Made by a program: the position numbers and the translations under genes | Assembly (NCBI RefSeq): GCF_016905445.1 | Contig: NZ_JAFEXF010000005.1 | Span: 62,001-126,000, forward strand | Length of the DNA: 64,000 bases | Reading direction: 5' to 3' | DNA from: Streptomyces sp. G44 | Lineage (GTDB): Bacteria > Actinomycetota > Actinomycetes > Streptomycetales > Streptomycetaceae | Shown here: positions 51,634-60,398 of the stretch, piece by piece | Position numbering within the stretch: position 1 is the stretch's first letter | Layout: each line of letters begins with the position of its first letter | Notes under the pieces: generated by a model | Told to the model about the DNA's origin: nothing | What the model saw: only the letters and a program-made list of their open reading frames with translations | Databases searched by the model: none

Positions 51634-52104
51634 ATGGCCCGAAAACTGGCCGCATCCCTTGCCCTGCTCCCTCTGGTGCTCATCGCTGCCTGCTCGGCCA
51701 GTGATGAGGGAGCCTCTCGCCCCACCAGCAGCGTTCCTCATCCGAGCCGTACGGGGGACGCGTCGCCTGCGCCCAGCAGCGGCGACAAGGTGGAGAAGAG
51801 TCTGCGACTCCCCGCTCACCCCAAGTACCTCGTTCCGGTGCGCAACGGCGCAGGGAGTGAAGACCTGCCCGACTTCACACCCGCCAAAAATGTGTACACA
51901 GTACACGTCAAATGTTCTGGCGTCAGCACGATGCAGATTATTAAGCGTGAGCGGCCGAAAGATAATCCGAGTCGCATCGATTGTAAAAGCCCGGTCACTA
52001 TCGGACGGGTTTACATCGACCCGTCGAAGCAGAAGTTGGCTGTCCAGGCGGGTGACGACGCTCGATGGACTTTGGCGATCGTTGATGGCCAGCGCCCCTT
52101 CTGA
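51634..52104 (+). CDS. small lipoprotein
   Basis: 156 residues from ATG 51634, with CAGGAGCC upstream. The signal ASLALLPLVLIAAC has a lipobox (LIAAC), so Cys20 would be lipidated. A Ser/Pro-rich linker is followed by a compact domain with two further Cys (HVKCSGV, RIDCKSP) and ARWTLAIVDGQRPF at the end. It may sit on the membrane surface. The codons from 51890 to 51990 are less GC-rich than the neighbours. The family is not recognised. Confidence 0.75.
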   Translation: MARKLAASLALLPLVLIAACSASDEGASRPTSSVPHPSRTGDASPAPSSGDKVEKSLRLPAHPKYLVPVRNGAGSEDLPDFTPAKNVYTVHVKCSGVSTMQIIKRERPKDNPSRIDCKSPVTIGRVYIDPSKQKLAVQAGDDARWTLAIVDGQRPF

Positions 52105-52161
52105 GGAACAAGATCGGCTCTCGCAAAGGCGCGTCTTTATCAGCCCGCTCTATTCCACTCA

Positions 52162-53076
52162 CTAGGCGCCGCGCTTCTTGGCCATCGGCTTCCTCGCTGG
52201 AGCCTTCTTCGTGGTCGTCTTCTTGGCAGCTGCCTTCTTCTCGGTCCTCTTCGGTTTCATCTCGTGCACCGTCGCGTGCTCGCCCTCGCCGCGGCTCTCC
52301 TGAGCCTTCTGCACGGACTGCTCGAGGGCGGCCATGAGGTCGACGACCGTCCCGGCCGGCTCCTCCTCGGCCGCCTGCGGGGGCTTCTTGCCGTCGGCCT
52401 TGGCGTGGATGACCTCTTCCAGGGCCGCGGTGTAGCGGTCGGTGGCCCACTCCTGGCCGGTGATGTCGTCGACAGCCATGGAGTCAACGAGCAGGACAGC
52501 CTGCTCGATCTCGTCGTCGGTCAGATCCAGGGGCGGAGGGGCGATCGTGTCGGGTGAGCGGACTTCGTCGTCCCACTTCATGGCGTGCAGCACGATCGCG
52601 TCGTCTTTCACCCGCAGCATGCCGAGCCGTTCGCGGCCGTGCCACGCGAATTTCGCGATGGCCGCCTTGTTGCTGCGTTCGAGGGCCTTCCTGAGCAGCA
52701 CGTAGGGCTTGGCGGCGACCTGCCCATCGCCCTGGAGGTAGTAGCCCTCGCTGATGCGCACCGGGTCGATCGATTCGTACGGGACGAACGCCACGATTTC
52801 GATCGCCTTCGCGGTGGGGAGCGGCATGTCGTCCAGCTCCTGGTCGGCGATGGAGATGATCGTGTCCTTGTTGACCTCATAGCCTTTGCCGATCTCCGCG
52901 GTCGGGACCTCGCGGTCCTCCAGCTCGCAGACTTTCCGCGTGCGGACGCGGCCCATGTCCTCCAGGTGGTACTGGTGGAAGCGCAGGCTGTGGTTCTCGG
53001 TGGCGGGGAGCACCTTGATCGGGATGGTCACGAGACCGAAGCTGATGGCGCCGGACCAGACGGGGCGGGCAGGCAT
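52162..53076 (-). CDS. ku: Ku protein of non-homologous end joining
   Basis: 304 residues from ATG 53076 (MPARPVWSGAISFGLVTIPIKVLPATE), the standard bacterial Ku start. The core has YHLEDMGRVRTRKVCELEDREV, FVPYESIDPVRISEGYYLQ and FAWHGRERLGMLRV. The C-terminal Lys/Ala-rich tail (KKAAAKKTTTKKAPARKPMAKKRGA) binds DNA. It forms a ring on broken DNA ends and recruits LigD. No ligD is in the window. A second, truncated copy lies at 14709-15040. Ku genes near linear replicon ends are common in Streptomyces. Confidence 0.95.
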   Translation of the reverse strand: MPARPVWSGAISFGLVTIPIKVLPATENHSLRFHQYHLEDMGRVRTRKVCELEDREVPTAEIGKGYEVNKDTIISIADQELDDMPLPTAKAIEIVAFVPYESIDPVRISEGYYLQGDGQVAAKPYVLLRKALERSNKAAIAKFAWHGRERLGMLRVKDDAIVLHAMKWDDEVRSPDTIAPPPLDLTDDEIEQAVLLVDSMAVDDITGQEWATDRYTAALEEVIHAKADGKKPPQAAEEEPAGTVVDLMAALEQSVQKAQESRGEGEHATVHEMKPKRTEKKAAAKKTTTKKAPARKPMAKKRGA

Positions 53077-53202
53077 GGCGGTACCTCCATGGACGGCCCC
53101 GAGGTGACCAGCCTAGGAAGGTGCGCCGCCGCTCGCATGCCCGGCCCCGCCCCCTCAGCCGTCCTGTGCCGCCGTACCTTGACCCGCTGATGGGTGGCTT
53201 CC

Positions 53203-53535
53203 TCAGTCCAGTACGCCGAGTTCGGTGTCGGGCCGGCAGTGGATGCAGGCGGCGATGCCCTCGTTGAGGGCCTGGCGCGCTTGGGCCAGGTCGGCGCCGC
53301 GGGTGCGTTTGCCGGCCATGTGGCATCCGCCGACGTGCACGCACACCGGGGGTTTTCCCTGGCCGATGCCCAGCTCGATCAGCCAGTCCGGGGCCGGAGG
53401 CCGTGCCTGCCGACTCCGGAGCCGTTCCGCTTCTCGCTGTTCCTCATCTGCGATCCACCTGCGGGTGCGCGCCAGATCCCGTTCCTGGACCCGTTCCAGG
53501 AAGCGGAGGACGTCGATACGGCGGATGTCGGTCAT
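53203..53535 (-). CDS. DUF6233-type small protein
   Basis: 110 residues. The sequence MTDIRRIDVLRFLERVQERDLARTRRWIADEE followed by WLIELGIGQGKPPVCVHVGGCHMAGKR and ACIHCRPDTELGVLD is a common Streptomyces small-protein pattern (DUF6233). The two Cys-containing motifs (GGCHM and CIHC) could bind a metal. The ATG overlaps the stop of the LexA-HTH gene, so they are coupled. Function unknown. Confidence 0.8.
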   Translation of the reverse strand: MTDIRRIDVLRFLERVQERDLARTRRWIADEEQREAERLRSRQARPPAPDWLIELGIGQGKPPVCVHVGGCHMAGKRTRGADLAQARQALNEGIAACIHCRPDTELGVLD

Positions 53536-53759
53536 CGTGCGAGCCGGTAGGTCCTCCAGCTGCTGCTGTCCGTGCGCACGAGGGCGCCGGCCTGCTCCAG
53601 GCGGCGCAGCTGGTAGTGGACGGAGGAGGGACTGGACAGGCCCACCGCGGCGCCGATCTCCCGCACGGTGGGCGCCTTGCCGCTCTCCAGAATGCGGTCA
53701 CGGATGCAGGCAAGGACCGACCTCTGCCGGTCGGTGATGGTCCAGGAACGGCGGGTCAT
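53532..53759 (-). CDS. stand-alone LexA-type winged-helix DNA-binding protein
   Basis: 75 residues from ATG 53759: TITDRQRSVLACIRDRILESGKAPTVREIGAAVGLSSPSSVHYQLRRLEQAGAL. This is the N-terminal HTH of LexA without the autoprotease domain, so it would bind DNA constitutively unless controlled otherwise. It is coupled on both sides by ATGA overlaps. Such small proteins are frequent on Streptomyces plasmids and mobile regions. Confidence 0.85.
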   Translation of the reverse strand: MTRRSWTITDRQRSVLACIRDRILESGKAPTVREIGAAVGLSSPSSVHYQLRRLEQAGALVRTDSSSWRTYRLAR

Positions 53760-53956
53760 GACGGCTCCTGGGCGCGTCGGCGCAGGTCGGCCTGCTCGGC
53801 GCGCGGTACGTCCTGGACGAGGCGGCGGGAGAGGCCGATGAGCCGCCGTCGCAGGAGGGTGTTGTGGTCGGCGCGGGCCTGGGCGAGGGCTTGGTAGGTG
53901 CGTGTCCAGTCGCGTTGGGTCTGTACGAGGTCGGGGGAGTAGTTGTTGTGCACCAT
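53756..53956 (-). CDS. small unknown protein, first gene of the LexA-HTH operon
   Basis: 66 residues from ATG 53956 (MVHNNYSPDLVQTQRDWTRTYQALAQARADHNTLLRRRLIGLS). It is helical and Arg-rich, with no membrane segment. The stop overlaps the next start (ATGA). It resembles small proteins that accompany DUF6233 and LexA-HTH genes in other streptomycetes. Function unknown. Confidence 0.65.
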   Translation of the reverse strand: MVHNNYSPDLVQTQRDWTRTYQALAQARADHNTLLRRRLIGLSRRLVQDVPRAEQADLRRRAQEPS

Positions 53957-54212
53957 GCCGCCAGTAGAGCATGTGTTCGAATTTTTGGGCCAGTCGTCAC
54001 GGCTGTGGCTGCACGTTGTGGTCGGGGTTTGAGTTGGCCCTTGAGCGTTGCACCTGCCCCGGCTGAGCGTGACGGTTGGCCCGGGCCGTGCGCGGGTGGC
54101 GTTTCGCCGATCTGATCGGCTGCAGCGTCATCGGTTTTCTCCACAGCGCGGCCGATGAGTTTGTGGCTCTCGGCCGGTCCAAGCTCGTGACACCCCAGGA
54201 AAGGACACCGCC

Positions 54213-54818
54213 ATGTCGGAGCTTCTCGTCGACTTCATCACCTCCCTCGACGGTCACGCATCGGGAGAGGGATGGCCCGGGTTCTGGGGCCTCGAGGGCC
54301 CGGAGTACCTCGCGTGGCTCGGCGAGCAGCCCCAGGCCACCTACCTGATGGGAGCGAACACCTACCGCCTGATGTCGGGCTTCGCCGCGGGCAAGGTCCC
54401 GAATGGCCAAGACGAGTTCAGGCCCGAAGAAGAGGCGTCCGTCGACGAGCTCACACAAGCGTCCAAGGTGGTGTTCTCCTCCTCACTCAAGGAACCGCTG
54501 ACGTGGGCCAACTCCACGCTCATCCGCGACGACGCCGTTGAGACGGTCCGCGCCATGAAGTCGAGTGGTTCGGGGCTCCTCAGCACGATCGGCAGCCTCA
54601 GCCTGTGCCGGTCCCTGCTACGAGCCGGACTCGTCGACCGCTTCCGGGTCGTGATGTTCCCGGTGATCACCGGGGCCACGGGCGAAGAACACATCTACGA
54701 CGGCTATCCGGACGTTGCTCTCGAGATGACCGAGCACCGCACCTTCGATGGCCGCATCCAGCTGGTCGAGTACAAGCCCCGCGTGCTCGAGCACCCGCCG
54801 CTCAGCGTCCCTGCGTGA
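54213..54818 (+). CDS. RibD C-terminal/dihydrofolate-reductase-like protein
   Basis: 201 residues from ATG 54213. It has the RibD_C fold: LLVDFITSLDGHASGEGWPGFWGLEGPEYLAWLG, TYLMGANTYRLMSGFA, KVVFSSSLKEPLTWANSTLI and LLSTIGSLSLCRSLLRAGLVDRFRVVMFPVITG. Members are NADPH-dependent reductases of mostly unknown substrates. It is complete, with CAGGAAAGG upstream. It stands alone between the LexA-HTH operon and the transposon debris. Confidence 0.88.
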   Translation: MSELLVDFITSLDGHASGEGWPGFWGLEGPEYLAWLGEQPQATYLMGANTYRLMSGFAAGKVPNGQDEFRPEEEASVDELTQASKVVFSSSLKEPLTWANSTLIRDDAVETVRAMKSSGSGLLSTIGSLSLCRSLLRAGLVDRFRVVMFPVITGATGEEHIYDGYPDVALEMTEHRTFDGRIQLVEYKPRVLEHPPLSVPA

Positions 54819-54846
54819 CGTCGCCCCATCCGCCGGTCGGCCGTGC

Positions 54847-55100
54847 TCATGCCGCCCTCGGTGCCAGTCCGAGCGGGCGGGGCGAGGAGCTCCCAGACAA
54901 GTCGCTGACGTAGGCCCAGGCGGCGTCGGCGAGCCAGTCCAGGTCGAGACGGAAGTCCCGGGCCAGGGCGCCCTGGCGCAGACAGCCAACCAGCAGCATC
55001 CGGTCCGACACGGATCGCGTTCCACTGGCTGCCCAGGGCAGCCAGGGTGCGGGCAGCGGCCTGCTGCCAGTCGGTGTCGGTCCAGTGGTCGTCGGTGGCA
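54847..55100 (-). pseudogene. duplicated fragment of the STAND NTPase gene
   Basis: Reading leftwards, DRMLLVGCLRQGALARDFRLDLDWLADAAWAYVSDLSGSSS matches residues about 555-595 of the large NTPase at 57526-60201 (DRMLLVGCLRQGLALARDCGLDLGWLADAAWAYVGD). A frameshift and an unrelated end follow. The piece probably stems from a second NTPase gene of the same family that was destroyed, possibly by the Tn3 element whose remains lie directly upstream. Confidence 0.7.
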
Positions 55101-55133
55101 TTGTCGGCGCCGTGGCCCGCGCCCGCCAGGCGG

Positions 55134-55920
55134 CTACAATCTTCGGCGCGACATCGATGAACAGATCTGGTGCAGGCCGATCGCCTGCACCGCCAGGAGC
55201 TTGTCGATCTCGGTGAGCATCGTCTCCAGGCTCACGTTGCCCGGCGCTTCCTTGACCTTTGCCAGTACCGGTGGCGCGTCCTCGACCTCCGTACCGCCAC
55301 CTGCGGGTCCGGCGTCGTCCTGGTCGGCGTCGGCCACCAAAGCCGCGATCCGCTCGATCTTCTCCACGGTCAGCCGGGAGGAGATCAGGGCCGTCAGAGA
55401 CTCCTCGGCCGCCCGCAGGGCAGCCGCCACGATCCATCACATGGCCCGGCGTGGGCGGCTCGATGCTCTCCTCGCGGCAGCGGGCCAACAATTCCACCCG
55501 GACCTGCTCGGGCCTGCGTTCCTTGTGCGCGACGTGCTCGGCCAGATATGCCGTCAGCTTCTCCGCGTCCGCGACGCTGCACTCACGGAAGCCGAGGTGC
55601 TCCCGGATCTGCGCACGGTGGTACTCGACCGTGCGCCCGTCCAGTCGTAGGACTCCAGCTCCGAAGCGGGAACCTGCACCTGACGGACGACTCCACGGCC
55701 TCACCGGGCAACTCTGTCCGGTTCCGGGGAAACCGGCCGTATTGCGTATAGAACTTCGGCAGCACGGCGAAGCCCAGTCGCGTAGCTTCGCGCTTGCCGG
55801 ACACGAGTGCCTGCTCGTCCTTCAGCAGCGTCCAGTGCTCGACGAGTTCATCCAGGTGCAACGGAGTACGGGCCACGATCGCCGATCGTCCTCGGAGAGC
55901 TTCCCCGGCACCGACCACCT
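55134..55920 (-). pseudogene. N-terminal fragment of a Tn3-family transposase (DUF4158 region)
   Basis: From about 55920 leftwards the frames give VARTPLHLDELVEHWTLLKDEQALVSGKREATRLGFAVLPKFYTQYGRFPRNRTELPGEAVE, then REHLGFRECSVADAEKLTAYLAEHVAHKERRPEQVRVELLARCREESIEPPTPG, then ALRAAEESLTALISSRLTVEKIERIAALVADADQDD. These are consecutive parts of the DUF4158 N-terminal region of Tn3 transposases, separated by frameshifts at about 55690 and 55430. The catalytic part is absent. A C-terminal Tn3 fragment lies at 15042-15890. Confidence 0.85.
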
Positions 55921-55959
55921 TCCCGCCCCAGGACGCGGGCACGACCCCGAGCGGCTGCT

Positions 55960-56209
55960 GGTACAAGTCACCGCTGACGAGCACGAAGGCGCTTCGGCGC
56001 AGGTGTTCTTCAAGGAAGCGGTCGCTGTCTGCTGGGAGAAGGCAACCGCCGCCGGCAACCCGAGCGCACGAGGCAGCGCCATGGCCTACTACCTCAAACG
56101 CTTCCGTATGCGGGCCGCCCTGGCGCTGACTCCCGCCCCTTCCGGACGCACACCCAACCACCACTCAGTGGCCGTACCCCAGCCCGCCGTGGGATACAGT
56201 AGATCTTGA
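55960..56209 (+). pseudogene. C-terminal fragment of an unknown protein
   Basis: About 80 codons with strongly coding-like composition: ASAQVFFKEAVAVCWEKATAAGNPSARGSAMAYYLKRFRMRAALALTPAPSG, ending SVAVPQPAVGYSRS at TGA 56207-56209. There is no start upstream because the Tn3 remnant cuts in at about 55950. The family is not recognised. Confidence 0.45.
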
Positions 56210-56378
56210 ACTGGCCGCCCCAACACAGGGGGACTGGCGCTGCGTTGGTGGTCCAAGGAAAGACGCCCCGCTTCCTGCGGGGAAATGCAGGTGCAAGGCC
56301 TGCCCGGCGCTCGATCGAGAGGCCCGTAAGCGCACAGCGCGTACGGGCCTCTTGCCTTGCCAGACGTGCGGCCTGCGT

Positions 56379-57101
56379 TCAGATGCCGCCGGGGTCTTCC
56401 TCGGCGTGGAGCCGGGTCGCGAGGTCCCCTGACCAGGACAGAGCCCACGCGCGCAGAGCGGCCACCTGGCCAGGGTCCAGGCCGTACGCGGTGAAGTCGT
56501 CGTCGTCCCACCACTCGGCGCCGGTGAGGCGGTCGCGCAGGTCGTGCAGGCTGAATTCGAAGCGGGCGTGGCGGCGGCCGAGCATCTCCAGGTCGGCGGT
56601 GGTGCGGTGGCGCGAGGCGGCGTGGACGTCGATGAGGTCGCGGACCGCGCCGCGGTCGGCCAGTGCACGGACTTTGGTGCCGATCACGTCATCGAGCGCC
56701 AGGACCGGCCCGTGCTCGGTCACGGTGGGCGGGGACCAGAAGGCTTCCTTGAGGATGTCGATCTCGCACTCCTCGCCCGTGGCGGGGTCGGCGGCGATGA
56801 GCCGGCCGGAGAGCGGGCTGGTCTCGACATGCCGGACCCGCCAGCCACGCTGGAGCAGGCCGTCGCTGACGGCGTCGGCGATCTCGTCCATGGGTGCGGC
56901 GTTTTCGGTGGCCACATCCAGGTCCTGGCTGAGGCGGTCGACCAGACCGTGGGCCTGGACGGCATAGCCGCCGGTGATGACCAGGGGGTAGGGCGTGCCG
57001 ATGGCCAGGACGTCGGCCAGGAGCCGGCGGTGCAGGGTGCTCAGGTTGACGCGGCCGCCGTGGCCGTGGCGGTGGCCAGCTCGGGGAACGCGGTTTCCCA
57101 C
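56379..57101 (-). CDS. AbiEii/AbiGii-type nucleotidyltransferase
   Basis: About 240 residues, probably from GTG 57101. The nucleotidyltransferase core is LVITGGYAVQAHGLVDRLSQDLDVATE (GG and DxD), followed by GEECEIDILKEAFW (third Asp), LDDVIGTKVRALADRGAVRDLIDVHA (the DxxxxK/RD-x-D pattern of AbiEii) and a helical C terminus. AbiEii-type toxins transfer nucleotides, in some cases to tRNA, and act in phage abortive infection. The start overlaps the end of the partner gene at 57041 by 61 bases. It is followed by transposon debris. Confidence 0.85.
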   Translation of the reverse strand: MGNRVPRAGHRHGHGGRVNLSTLHRRLLADVLAIGTPYPLVITGGYAVQAHGLVDRLSQDLDVATENAAPMDEIADAVSDGLLQRGWRVRHVETSPLSGRLIAADPATGEECEIDILKEAFWSPPTVTEHGPVLALDDVIGTKVRALADRGAVRDLIDVHAASRHRTTADLEMLGRRHARFEFSLHDLRDRLTGAEWWDDDDFTAYGLDPGQVAALRAWALSWSGDLATRLHAEEDPGGI

Positions 57102-57412
57102 GCGTGGCGGGCCGGGCGGCTGATCAGGGTGCGCAGCACGGGCCACTGGGCGATCAGCAGGTCTCGGTGCAGGCAGTCGATGAGGTCCTGGTGCTGGCCC
57201 TCGGCCAGTACGGTGCGGTACAGGCTCATCCGGGAGCGCGGCTGGTCCAGGGTGTAGGAGCGGCGGCCCGACCAGACCACATGCAGCGGCAGATCCACGG
57301 TGCCGTGAGCGGGGCCGGCCAGGTCCTCCATCCGGGTGGGAAGGCGCTTGGCGTACTGCGCGCACAGCACCTCGAACGCGTTCGGCACCGGGAACGTCAG
57401 GGAAGCGGCCAT
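57041..57412 (-). CDS. partner of the AbiEii-type toxin, unknown family
   Basis: 123 residues from ATG 57412 (MAASLTFPVPNAFEVLCAQYAKRLPTRMEDL). It contains LPLHVVWSGRRSYTLDQPRSRMSLYRTVLAEGQHQDLIDCLHRDLLIAQWPVLRTLI. No clear HTH is seen, so it is not a classic AbiEi. Its 3' end overlaps the nucleotidyltransferase start, which makes it the candidate antitoxin or regulator of that gene. This role is inferred from position. Confidence 0.65.
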   Translation of the reverse strand: MAASLTFPVPNAFEVLCAQYAKRLPTRMEDLAGPAHGTVDLPLHVVWSGRRSYTLDQPRSRMSLYRTVLAEGQHQDLIDCLHRDLLIAQWPVLRTLISRPARHAWETAFPELATATATAAAST

Positions 57413-57525
57413 GGCACCCAGTATCGCCTGCCTCGGGGCCCCGGTCATCACGGCCGCCCCCACCACCTTGGGTCTTTCGAACCAGCTTGTGGTCCGTCCG
57501 GTGCGTGGTCAGGCGTGCAAAGCCC

Positions 57526-60201
57526 CTACCCGGCTTCGCGGATCTGGGCTCGGCGGGTCTGGACAAGCTGCTGCCAGCGGGCACGGACAGTCTCATGGCC
57601 GTCGAGCCAGCGGGCGCAGGAGCCGTCGGGCAGGACAAGTCCGGCCATGAAGTGGGCGATGTCGGCGTAGTACGCGTAGTCGCCGGTCCTGGCGAGTTCG
57701 CGCAGCCGGTCGATGGCGGTGCGGACCTTGTCCTCCTCGCCCTGGACGGCGTGATGGAAGGCGAGGGCGAGTTCAAGGACCGCTTCGGCCGCGGTGATAC
57801 CCGTGTCGCGGATCTTCGCGCGCAGGGTGCGAGCGGCTTGGAGGCTGCGCAGAGTGCCCGCGTCGCGGGCGAGCGCGGCGATCCTCACCGTGAAGCTGGT
57901 GGCACTCAGGTCGAGGCCGGTGAGGAGCTGCTCGGCGAGGTGCAGTTCATCGTCCGCGGTGTCGGGGTCGGTGAAGGCGAGAACGAGAGCGCGCTGGGCC
58001 TGGCTGGTGGCGCGCTCACCGGCGACACCGTGCTGCTCGGCGTGGTCACGGGCGGTGGCGTAGGCGGCGGCCGCGCGGTCCATGTCGCCGTGGGGCCAGA
58101 GGATGTCGCCTTCGACACGGTGCTGGCGGCCTTCCCCGCCGAGGGTCTGCGCGACGTCGTAGGCGGTGTGGAAGTCGCCGGCGAGGCGGGCCAGATGGAC
58201 CAGGCCGCGGCGAGCGGCGGGGGCCAGGCGGCCGCCGCCGTCGGCGACGAGCTGCATCCCTTGCCGGGAGGCAGGCGAGTTGCCGAGGTCGCGGTGGGCC
58301 TTGGCGAGGTAGTACACGGCCATCTCGTGCAGGTCGGCGGGCAGCAGCCCGCTGGTGATGACGGAGGTGAGCCGGGAGGCGGTGACGGAGCGGTGCTCGT
58401 GCTGGCGGCGGGCGAGTGCGGCCAGGAGTTCGACGAGGGCATCGGCCGGCGTCGTCATACCGCCGTCGGCGCCGGCCCGGGAGGGTGGGGCGATCGGTTC
58501 CCACACCGAGTCGCCGACGTACGCCCAGGCGGCGTCGGCCAGCCAGCCCAGATCGAGACCGCAATCGCGGGCCAGAGCGAGGCCCTGACGCAGGCAGCCG
58601 ACCAGCAACATCCGGTCCCGGCCGGAGCGCGCACTGAACTGTTCGCCGAGGGCGGCCAGTGCACGCTGGGCTGCCTGCTCCCAGTCGCGCGCCGACCAGC
58701 GGTCGTCGGCCTGGTCGTCGGCGCCGCGGACGGTGGAGCGGATCAGCCCGTGCAGGTGGTACGGCCACAGTCCGAAGACGTTCTCGCGGACGAAGGGCCG
58801 CTCGATCAACCGCAGGGCCGGCGCCTGGTTCGGCAGTCCGGCGGCCGCGGTGGCCAGGTGCAGGTCGAAGGAGTCCAGCAGGGCCACGGAGCGCAGGACA
58901 TGGCGTTCGCCAGCGGTGAGATCGGACAGGGCGCGGGTGATCAACGCGGGGAAGTCGTGGTCGAAGTCGGCCGGCTGCGGTGTGCGGCCAGTGCGGCGGA
59001 TCTCGAGGAAGCGCATCACCGACAGATCCAGGTAGAGCGGCAGGCCGTGGGAGCGGTCGGTGATGACCTGCCGGATCTCTTCGCTGATGAGCGGTTCGCC
59101 GTCGCGGGTGAGCCGGCGGGCGAGGTGGTCGTCACAGTCCTCGGGGGAGAAGTCGCCGACCAGGACCTGCCGACCGTGACCGTGGGGCGACCGGGCGGCG
59201 CGAGCGGCCGGGACGGCAGCGGGGAGCGCCAGGCCCGGCCAGGCGGCCGGGCCGGTGTAGTCGAGCTGGCCTTGGAGGGCGGCATCGGCCCATTGCAGGC
59301 GGGAGCGGCCGGTGACGACGAAGAAGCAGTTCGGCAGCAGCCACACCACCCGCTGGATGAGGCGCTCCAGGTCGCGGTGGGTGCGGTCGCCGACGTCCTC
59401 GAAGGTGTCCAGCAGGATCACCGGCATGACGCGCGTGTCCGCAGGGAGCTGGGCGAGCTCCCAGGCCAGCAGGTGCGGGTAGAAGGACAGCGCCTCCACA
59501 TCCGGCTCTGCCTCCAGCAGGTCCGCCAGCCGCGCGCACCCGGCGAGCGCCCGTACGGTCTGCCGCCGCTCCCGCAACGCCTTCGTGAGGGAGCCGACCA
59601 CCGCACCGACCGCCGTGCCGACGGTGCCCGGCAGGAGCAGGGCCTGGGCGGCGTCCGCGAGAGCGGACTGCATCTGCTGCGGCATGGCCTTGCCGAACCG
59701 GGCGCCCAGGCCGCCGCGCCGCAGGTACTCCTCCAGGCTTTCGCCGGGGTGCTGGCTCTCCCAGTAGCGGCGCAGGGCGATGTCGAAGGCGGGCAGCGGG
59801 CGACCCAGTTCGGCGAGCGCGGCACGGATCGTGAGGACGACGTCCTCGAACGAGGTGCCGGCGGAGCGGGCGAGGTCGATGCGTACGGGCACGATCCGCT
59901 CCCTAGACCATGCGGGCTCGCCCCACTGGGCAGGCCGCTGGTCCGCGCCGGCGAGCGCGGCCTCCAGCTTGGGGGACAAGGTCGTCTTGCCGATCCCGCC
60001 GACCCCGTGGAACACCATCACGTTGTGCCGCGGGCGCTCCAGGTCCTCGACATCGAATCCCGGCTCGGTGATCTGACGCAGGTGCTCGACCAGCGCGGCC
60101 GCGACCAGCTCCCACTGCAGCTGCCGGTTCGTGAATGCCTCCACGGCCGTCAGGCCCCGGTCGTTCGTGCTGAACAGTGCCCGCAGATCCCGACCTGCCA
60201 C
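57526..60201 (-). CDS. large STAND-type NTPase with C-terminal helical repeats
   Basis: 891 residues from GTG 60201 (AGRDLRALFSTNDRGLTAVEAF). The Walker A motif is VFHGVGGIGKTTLSPKLE (residues 64-80) and Walker B is MPVILLDTFEDVGD, followed by FFVVTGRSRLQW and HGLPLYLDLSV, the sensor and GxP motif of STAND NTPases. From about residue 540 the protein is a run of TPR-like helical pairs, ending ARWQQLVQTRRAQIREAG. STAND proteins switch on ligand binding, and many protect against phage. No effector domain is obvious at the N terminus. A fragment of a paralogue lies at 54847. Confidence 0.85.
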   Translation of the reverse strand: MAGRDLRALFSTNDRGLTAVEAFTNRQLQWELVAAALVEHLRQITEPGFDVEDLERPRHNVMVFHGVGGIGKTTLSPKLEAALAGADQRPAQWGEPAWSRERIVPVRIDLARSAGTSFEDVVLTIRAALAELGRPLPAFDIALRRYWESQHPGESLEEYLRRGGLGARFGKAMPQQMQSALADAAQALLLPGTVGTAVGAVVGSLTKALRERRQTVRALAGCARLADLLEAEPDVEALSFYPHLLAWELAQLPADTRVMPVILLDTFEDVGDRTHRDLERLIQRVVWLLPNCFFVVTGRSRLQWADAALQGQLDYTGPAAWPGLALPAAVPAARAARSPHGHGRQVLVGDFSPEDCDDHLARRLTRDGEPLISEEIRQVITDRSHGLPLYLDLSVMRFLEIRRTGRTPQPADFDHDFPALITRALSDLTAGERHVLRSVALLDSFDLHLATAAAGLPNQAPALRLIERPFVRENVFGLWPYHLHGLIRSTVRGADDQADDRWSARDWEQAAQRALAALGEQFSARSGRDRMLLVGCLRQGLALARDCGLDLGWLADAAWAYVGDSVWEPIAPPSRAGADGGMTTPADALVELLAALARRQHEHRSVTASRLTSVITSGLLPADLHEMAVYYLAKAHRDLGNSPASRQGMQLVADGGGRLAPAARRGLVHLARLAGDFHTAYDVAQTLGGEGRQHRVEGDILWPHGDMDRAAAAYATARDHAEQHGVAGERATSQAQRALVLAFTDPDTADDELHLAEQLLTGLDLSATSFTVRIAALARDAGTLRSLQAARTLRAKIRDTGITAAEAVLELALAFHHAVQGEEDKVRTAIDRLRELARTGDYAYYADIAHFMAGLVLPDGSCARWLDGHETVRARWQQLVQTRRAQIREAG

Positions 60202-60398
60202 GTCCCACCCCCCGAAACGATGATCACCTGGGGCCAACCTATGCCCGCGCCCGGCCCCTTGGAGAAGCATCTCCCGCAGGCGCCGGGGTGCGAAGGAGCT
60301 TCGCCCCTGCTCGTGGCGCGTCGCGGCGCTGGGCCACTGGTTCCGGCCAGGGAGACAATGGCCGTTTCGAATCAAGATCAACACGAAGGTGGTGGGTC

